In this document: piece by piece, positions 8,367-12,779 of the stretch
Position numbering within the stretch: the first letter of the stretch is position 1
Layout: each line of letters opens with the position of its first letter
DNA from: Amoebophrya sp. AT5.2
Taxonomy: Eukaryota; Sar; Dinophyceae; Syndiniales; Amoebophryaceae
Assembly: GCA_005223375.1 (NCBI GenBank)
Contig: RXOD01005714.1
Coordinates: 1 to 12,779 of the forward strand
Length of the DNA: 12,779 nt
Reading direction: 5' to 3'
Program-made: the position numbers and the translations under genes
Notes under the pieces: generated by a model
Database searches by the model: none
What the model saw: the letters and a program-made list of their open reading frames with translations, nothing else
Told to the model about the DNA's origin: nothing

Positions 8367-11300
8367 TTACTTTCCGTTTTTCAGCTGCCTCAAGTTTTCC
8401 GGCAGCTTGTTGAATCCCATCCCCGTGGCGGTGGTCATCTCGGTCTCCTTGTCGAAGTAATACTCTTTCGCGCCGCCCGTGAGTACGAACACGACGCTGT
8501 AGCGGGCCCCGCTGAGCACCTCCGTCACCTCGTGCCGGTACTTCGCGTCGTACACGATCCAGCGCACGCCAAACTCGTCGGAGTGCTCCTCCCCTTCCGC
8601 CTCTGGCGACAGCGTGTATTCCACCGCTCCGATCGCGGTTGGCTCTTCGTTGTAGTTTTTTCTGGTCGTGTCCGTCTGCACGAAGGCGTCCCGGATCGGC
8701 GCCGCCGAGGTTTTCGGCGCGCTCATTCGCGCGGCCCCAAACGTCTGCTCGATGCGGAACTTGCCGCCCTGGAACTTGCCAAACACCGCCATCAGGGTCC
8801 GGCTCGCGTTTGTGTCCGCGTGGGGCGCGCACGCGCAGCCGGGCTTGTACGCGCACAGGTTGATGCTGGCGTACCGCAGCTCCTCGTCGAAAAATTTCCG
8901 CACCTTCTCCGCGTGCTGCGCGGACCTCAAATACTCCTTGCCCTGAAACGGCGTGGCCCCGAGCGGGGAGGTGGCGTCGTGGAACACGATCTCTTCCGGC
9001 CGCACGGTGCTCGCGAGGTGGTTCAGCAACAAAACGGCGTGCGGCATCTCGCGCGCTTTCGGGTTAATCGCGGCCGCGCCGGCTTTGTGCACTAGCGACC
9101 GCGTGACGCCCAGCTGCAGCGGGCGCAGGCTGCGCAGGTTGGTCCCCTCCGCGGGCGTCACGCAGCTGCGCGCCTGCCCCGCTGGCTGGAAGGGGAGGCG
9201 GGCGAGGAGCTCGACCGCGTCTTTTGGGGTTAGCCGCTCGCCAAACGCGATCCGCTTTTCCGCGAACAGCTGCCGTGCGAAGGCCTCGGCGTTGGCGGAG
9301 CTGACCTTGTCGGCCGGAGGGCGGTGTTTATCTATCTGCTCCGCGAGGCGCTCGCGGAAGCGCGGGCGCCCGCTTTGTAGCTCGCTCTCCAGCATCTCGT
9401 AGAAAGTTTTGGCGGGTTGCGGGCAGGCGGCCGTCTTGCAAAGCTGGGCGAATTCGCCAACGGCCCTTTCGAAGTACGCCCTGCTCTCTGCTGTCTCGAC
9501 GTGTCTGGAGGAAGCAGCGTCGTCCATATCAACATCGACGCCATCTTCATCGACTGCGCGCGCGCGCAGCTGTGTCCGTCCTCTCGCATCGTTTTTCAGC
9601 ACATGCACACTTGCGGTGGACGATGAAGCCGATCCGCCCACGAGGGTGGTCTGCTCGCTTTCACCTCGGCGGCGGCGACTTCTTCCTGCTTCTGCTATGT
9701 CCGCGTCTTTCCCCCGGCCCCGGCGTCGCTTCTTCGGCGCAGTCATCTTCACGGCCTTCTGCCGGAGCAGCGTCGCCTTCTGCCGCTTCAGACGCAGCTT
9801 GTTTTTTTCCGAACCGAGAGGAGCAGCCGCGTGTTGTTTTGAAAGCGACGCTTTGCCTGTCTTCGCCCGCAGTCGCAGCTGCTTGCTCCTACTTCCGAAA
9901 TGCGCTTTCCGCCGCTGCAGCTCTTTGTGAAAATTTTTCCTAAAGTCTGGGCGGGAATCACTCGCAACCAGGGTGAAGGACATGCTTTCGGGGAAAAATT
10001 CTTCAAACTCTATGAAGCCCCTCTCGATGTCTTTCTTCATGGGTGGCTTAAACATTTTCAGCGTCAGAAGTTCTTGCCCGGAACTTGTGCTTGCAGTTCG
10101 TCTGTACAAAGCAAACGCAGCGCGAACATGCGCGTGGGTGCAGATCAGGAATCGTGTGCGCGGCTCGAGAAGGATGCTCTTGAGCTCGGACGTCCCCGCC
10201 ATTTTCCCGGCCAGTGCTCGAATATCTTTCACGCACGGATCGGCCTCGGCCTTCATCGTGAAACTTTGCTGCACCAGGCTCCAGCAGTTCCAAATGGTCT
10301 GTCGGACGGCCACCGCGGTTTTGCTCTGCTCCTGCCCCTTCACTGGAGATAGCACCAGAGTCATGGAGCCCTCGTCACATTTCTGACACACGTCGAGAAG
10401 CTTTTCCCCGTTCCGAAACCCAAAGTACCGGATGTGGGGGCTGCGGGATTTGAAAAAGTCGTCCGGTAAGAGGTCAGGCATGGCGCCCATACTCCGACTC
10501 GCCCCCGCCCCTGGCCCTCGTCCTCTCACCTCGTCCCTGTCCACAACTTCCAAATCGAAACTGAAGCTTGCCACCTCCTCAAGAGCGCAGTCGTCGACGA
10601 CCGTCGCGTCGTCACTCTTGTTGTAACCCTTCGGCTTTCGGAACGCCAGAAAGCGAAGTGGGCGTCCGGCGGGGGCGCTCCCGTCATCTACTCCTGTCCT
10701 GCTAGATTTCGCAGCTGGCGGCGACGATGATGGTCCCGAGCCAAGTTCAACTTGTCCGCCGGATGTTGATGATTTATCATGGTGTGTGATCGCCACCATA
10801 ATTCTTGACCTCACTTGCGACGGATGAAAAAGTCTGGTGGTTCCAGGATACGCCAGCACGGCTGCCTTCAGTTCCGCCGAGTCTGCGGTCAAGTTCTGCG
10901 CCCATTTTTTCACCGCCTCCACAAGGGACTTGCTGCTGCGATGCCCGTCTTCCCCAGCAAGCGCATCGCCTTCGCGAACAGGGTAAAAGGGCCCCAGCAG
11001 GCCCGTGCTCTCAGCTACGGACCGCTCCGCATCGTCGACCTCAGCGCTGTTCCTACTCTTTTCGTCGGCCGCTAGCGCGATGTGCAATCCGCTGCGGTCG
11101 TTGTGCTGGCCGATGTCGAGCACCTTCATGCCATTCTTGAAGCCCTTGTATCGCAAATGCTTGACCTGCGTGACGTCGCTGCCGGGGTCGCCTTGATCCT
11201 TGTCCTTGTGGCCTCCTGGCTCACCGACCTGGGGCCGCTTTGTGGGTTTTCCCTCGTTTTCGGAATTCTCGGCAGGGTCGTCAGAGTCTGAGGACGTGGA

Positions 11301-12779
11301 CGATGAAGAGGGTGAGGAAGCTGCTGCTCTGTTCACCTTGTCCTTTCCCTTTGTCCTCGGCGTTCGCGTCGCAGCTTTCTTCTTCCTCCGGTGCTTGTCG
11401 TCTTGAGCCCGTGAGCCGTCGCCGCCCGAAATATCTCGCAAGCCGCGGGAGCGTTTCCCTTTCTGCTCCCCCTCAGCGTCGCGAAAGTGCACTTCAAACT
11501 TACTCGAAACAGGAGAAAGATCAGGCCGCGAATCACAGTCGACAAGTTCGAAAGTGAGCCCATCAATCTCCTCCAGAGGGTCTTTGCCATCCATGGTCGG
11601 GCGCTTGAAAACCTTCAGCTTTAGCTTTTCGCCGAGGAGCGGCCCAGCTGCTCGGCCCGAACTTTGTTTGCCGCCCTGCTCGGAGTCGGGACGACATTTG
11701 TACACCAGCAACATGGTGCGCACTTTCGCGGGGCCACTCGAATAAGCGAAAAGCTGCGAAGTGGGATCTTTTAGGGCCTTTCTCAACTCGTCGGAAATGA
11801 ACACCCTGCGGCGCGAGGCTGAGCTCGAGCTTGACGCAGCAGCTGTCGCGTGCTGTAGGTGCGCCTGCTCGCTCGCGGCCACTTTTTTTATTTCTTCAAC
11901 CTGCTTGTCCAGCGCCTCGCATTTGCCCTCGGCCACTGGTTTAAAGAACCACGTGAGAACTCCGTTACGAGCAAAGCGACGCTGAATCGCTGTGAAGGTG
12001 CTCGATTCCTCCTTGCCCGGCAATGGCGAGAGCACGAAATTCAGGCGACCGGCGTCGTGCCTCTGGCCGACATCAGCAACCTTTTCGCCGTTTTGTAGTG
12101 CGTAGTAGCGCTTGTGTTGAATCCGGCAAAAGCTGACAGTGTCATCCATCTCCGGCGTCTCAGGCTGCTCTACCTCCACCAAGTCAAAAGCGAAGCCATT
12201 CACTTCCTCAAGCCAGAGATTCTTTCGGCTGTCTCGGTCTCCCTGCGATGGTCTCTTGAAGGCCACCAAGCGAAGCGCGCCATCCCCACCACAAGAACCA
12301 CTGGCTTGTCTATAGATCGCGAGTAGCACGCGCGATTGCCGGTGAGAAGGGCGGTAAATTGACGTCGTCCGTGGCCCGCTCTGTATGGCCTCCCGCAGCT
12401 CATCGCTCACTCCCCTGCTGCCCGGCGCCTTGCACGCCGCGAGCGTTTTCAGCTCTGCGAGACAGCCGTGGTCCTTTTCGCCGACAGAGTCTTGGACGGG
12501 GTAGAAATAGTCCACCAGCATCGCGGACGCCGCAATCTGAATCTTGATACTTTTCAGATCCGCGCTTTTTGCTGCTGCTGGTGTCAGGTCGGGCGGAAGC
12601 GCAATTTTATGCCTCCCCTGTCCGTCCGCCCGCTGGCCAACATGCACCAGCTTCAGGCCGTTCCGAATACCGTGGTAACGAAGCGGCATCGAATGAAGAC
12701 TTGTCACATTCGGATTCGCTGCAAGGGCGGGAGGGTCCGAAGAAGATGAAGTGGATGAAGTGGCAAGAAGGGCCTCCGC
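8367..12779 (-). CDS. Four-repeat protein with C-terminal 2OG-Fe(II) dioxygenase domain (5' partial)
   Basis: The frame is open from the right edge to a TAA at 8369-8367. No stop lies upstream of the first in-frame ATG (12689-12687), and repeat similarity already starts before that ATG, so the true start is probably outside the window. Residues below count from a GTG codon at 12707. Order: repeat A1 (7-186), B1 (193-396), acidic Ser-rich linker (397-511), A2 (512-727), B2 (757-921), basic linker with KKRRRGRGK at 992-1000, then a 2-oxoglutarate/Fe(II) dioxygenase fold (about 1220-1420). The dioxygenase has H1296-x-D1298 and H1392 as predicted iron ligands, and R1402 as predicted 2-oxoglutarate anchor. 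The family oxidises substrates using 2-oxoglutarate and O2. The substrate cannot be read from sequence. The basic linker suggests a nuclear, possibly nucleic-acid target (inference). No intron is evident, unlike the neighbouring myosin gene. The oxygenase fold is fairly sure; the repeats are unrecognised. Confidence 0.85.
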   Translation of the reverse strand, partial: AEALLATSSTSSSSDPPALAANPNVTSLHSMPLRYHGIRNGLKLVHVGQRADGQGRHKIALPPDLTPAAAKSADLKSIKIQIAASAMLVDYFYPVQDSVGEKDHGCLAELKTLAACKAPGSRGVSDELREAIQSGPRTTSIYRPSHRQSRVLLAIYRQASGSCGGDGALRLVAFKRPSQGDRDSRKNLWLEEVNGFAFDLVEVEQPETPEMDDTVSFCRIQHKRYYALQNGEKVADVGQRHDAGRLNFVLSPLPGKEESSTFTAIQRRFARNGVLTWFFKPVAEGKCEALDKQVEEIKKVAASEQAHLQHATAAASSSSSASRRRVFISDELRKALKDPTSQLFAYSSGPAKVRTMLLVYKCRPDSEQGGKQSSGRAAGPLLGEKLKLKVFKRPTMDGKDPLEEIDGLTFELVDCDSRPDLSPVSSKFEVHFRDAEGEQKGKRSRGLRDISGGDGSRAQDDKHRRKKKAATRTPRTKGKDKVNRAAASSPSSSSTSSDSDDPAENSENEGKPTKRPQVGEPGGHKDKDQGDPGSDVTQVKHLRYKGFKNGMKVLDIGQHNDRSGLHIALAADEKSRNSAEVDDAERSVAESTGLLGPFYPVREGDALAGEDGHRSSKSLVEAVKKWAQNLTADSAELKAAVLAYPGTTRLFHPSQVRSRIMVAITHHDKSSTSGGQVELGSGPSSSPPAAKSSRTGVDDGSAPAGRPLRFLAFRKPKGYNKSDDATVVDDCALEEVASFSFDLEVVDRDEVRGRGPGAGASRSMGAMPDLLPDDFFKSRSPHIRYFGFRNGEKLLDVCQKCDEGSMTLVLSPVKGQEQSKTAVAVRQTIWNCWSLVQQSFTMKAEADPCVKDIRALAGKMAGTSELKSILLEPRTRFLICTHAHVRAAFALYRRTASTSSGQELLTLKMFKPPMKKDIERGFIEFEEFFPESMSFTLVASDSRPDFRKNFHKELQRRKAHFGSRSKQLRLRAKTGKASLSKQHAAAPLGSEKNKLRLKRQKATLLRQKAVKMTAPKKRRRGRGKDADIAEAGRSRRRRGESEQTTLVGGSASSSTASVHVLKNDARGRTQLRARAVDEDGVDVDMDDAASSRHVETAESRAYFERAVGEFAQLCKTAACPQPAKTFYEMLESELQSGRPRFRERLAEQIDKHRPPADKVSSANAEAFARQLFAEKRIAFGERLTPKDAVELLARLPFQPAGQARSCVTPAEGTNLRSLRPLQLGVTRSLVHKAGAAAINPKAREMPHAVLLLNHLASTVRPEEIVFHDATSPLGATPFQGKEYLRSAQHAEKVRKFFDEELRYASINLCAYKPGCACAPHADTNASRTLMAVFGKFQGGKFRIEQTFGAARMSAPKTSAAPIRDAFVQTDTTRKNYNEEPTAIGAVEYTLSPEAEGEEHSDEFGVRWIVYDAKYRHEVTEVLSGARYSVVFVLTGGAKEYYFDKETEMTTATGMGFNKLPENLRQLKNGK
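8448..9050 (-). other. 2OG-Fe(II) dioxygenase (double-stranded beta-helix) domain
   Basis: Residues about 1220-1420 of the right-hand protein. Seen directly: a beta strand SINLCAY, then PHADTN giving the His-x-Asp pair (codons at 8822-8814), then FQGGKF, a polar insertion of about 60 residues, WIVYD, the distal His in YRHEV (8534-8532) and, ten residues on, Arg in GARYSVVFVL. This order is the standard iron and 2-oxoglutarate site of the superfamily. The W-x-x-Y-D ... H ... G-x-R-Y-S ending is reminiscent of the TET/JBP type of nucleic-acid oxygenases, but AlkB-like or prolyl-hydroxylase-like membership cannot be excluded by eye. Confidence 0.75.
9945..10439 (-). repeat. Protein repeat unit B2
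   Basis: Residues 757-921. It opens with HIRYFGFRNGEK and LLDVCQ, then VLSP, SELKSILLEP, VRAAFALYRR, LKMFKPP and the terminal SDSRPD. It is most like B1, and is the shortest copy. It leads directly into the basic linker before the dioxygenase domain. Confidence 0.7.
10527..11174 (-). repeat. Protein repeat unit A2
   Basis: Residues 512-727. It opens with HLRYKGFKNGMK and LDIGQ, then carries PFYPV, a helical stretch, SAELKAAV, PSQVRSR...AI, LAFRKP, and ends with ALEEV and FDLEVV. It is most like A1. A low-complexity insertion rich in Ser, Gly and Pro (about 10625-10770) separates the AI segment from LAFRKP and makes this the longest copy. Confidence 0.7.
11520..12131 (-). repeat. Protein repeat unit B1
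   Basis: Residues 193-396. Landmarks are KRYYALQNGEK, DVGQ, VLSP, a WFFKP segment, SDELRKAL, VR...LLVYK, LKVFKRP, LEEI and the terminal DSRPD. VLSP and DSRPD are shared with unit B2 and absent from the A units. A short Ser-rich insertion lies before SDELRKAL. The spacer from A1 is only a few residues, so A1 and B1 probably form one structural pair. Confidence 0.7.
12150..12689 (-). repeat. Protein repeat unit A1
   Basis: Residues 7-186. It opens with RYHGIRNGLK and VGQ, has the FYPV motif in its middle, then SDELREAI, then a PS-x-x-x-SR...AI segment, then AFKRP, and ends with LEEV...FDLVEV. The same landmarks recur in the same order in the other three units. The FYPV and PS...SR...AI features are shared specifically with unit A2. 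The fold is unknown to me; the N-terminal part looks beta-rich and the middle helical. Similarity to A2 seems to begin a few residues upstream of the first ATG. Confidence 0.7.

Noticed and set aside
7793..8460. Plus-strand frames in the spacer, considered as a small gene or a degraded retroelement
   Set aside because: No recognisable domain, no terminal repeats, and frames break several times.
8206..8856. Minus-strand 216-codon frame overlapping the dioxygenase end, with an Arg-rich C-terminus
   Set aside because: Its upstream half overlaps the catalytic domain in a different frame; the basic tail comes from a GC-rich 3' flank.
9554..9567. Palindrome CTGCGCGCGCGCAG, a possible Z-DNA site
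   Set aside because: It sits in coding sequence for an Arg/Ala stretch and is explained by codon composition.
8532..9943. Plus-strand frames opposite the dioxygenase domain, up to 187 codons
   Set aside because: Antisense shadows of a conserved catalytic domain; composition is Arg/Ala/Pro-rich as expected of shadows in GC-rich DNA.
1..12779. CRISPR arrays, rRNA, tRNA, insertion sequences, bacterial operon signals
   Set aside because: No regularly spaced repeats, no cloverleaf seen by eye, no transposase motif, and introns show the DNA is eukaryotic.

Overview
The window is eukaryotic nuclear DNA from a protist. It holds two large genes, both on the minus strand, so each gene reads from high to low coordinates. 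One is split by four short GT-AG introns, exons are much richer in G and C than introns and spacers, and the proteins carry eukaryote-specific domains (myosin motor, MyTH4, FERM). GC-rich exons, same-strand gene order and alanine-rich helical repeats in the myosin tail fit an alveolate such as a dinoflagellate or a relative. Other algae are possible, and the lineage call is an inference of low confidence. I found no dinoflagellate spliced-leader sequence.

Right part (8367-12779): one long uninterrupted reading frame that runs off the right edge. It encodes at least 1446 residues with four divergent copies of a roughly 165-215 residue repeat that I do not recognise. The copies are arranged A-B-A-B, so the unit appears to have duplicated as a pair. 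A basic, nuclear-signal-like stretch follows, then a C-terminal double-stranded beta-helix 2-oxoglutarate/Fe(II) dioxygenase domain with an intact His-x-Asp...His...Arg set. This is the most novel protein in the window.

Middle (7169-8366): a 1.2 kb spacer with no gene I can support. It should contain the 3' UTR of the dioxygenase gene and the 5' flank of the myosin gene. It holds two near-perfect dyads.

Left-centre (684-7168): a five-exon gene for an unconventional myosin. The spliced model gives 1830 residues: short N-terminal region, complete motor (P-loop, switch I, switch II, acidic TEDS site), one IQ motif, helical tail with alanine-rich repeats, MyTH4, FERM and a lysine-rich C-terminus. 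I rebuilt the introns (about 312, 141, 245 and 294 bases) by matching reading phase and motor-domain continuity. All four donors read G|GTAC rather than the usual GTAAGT.

Left edge (1-683): AT-richer sequence downstream of the myosin stop, with a two-tier inverted repeat and no supported gene.

The two genes have no evident functional link. One encodes an actin-based cargo motor and the other a probable nuclear oxygenase. They are simply neighbours in the same orientation.
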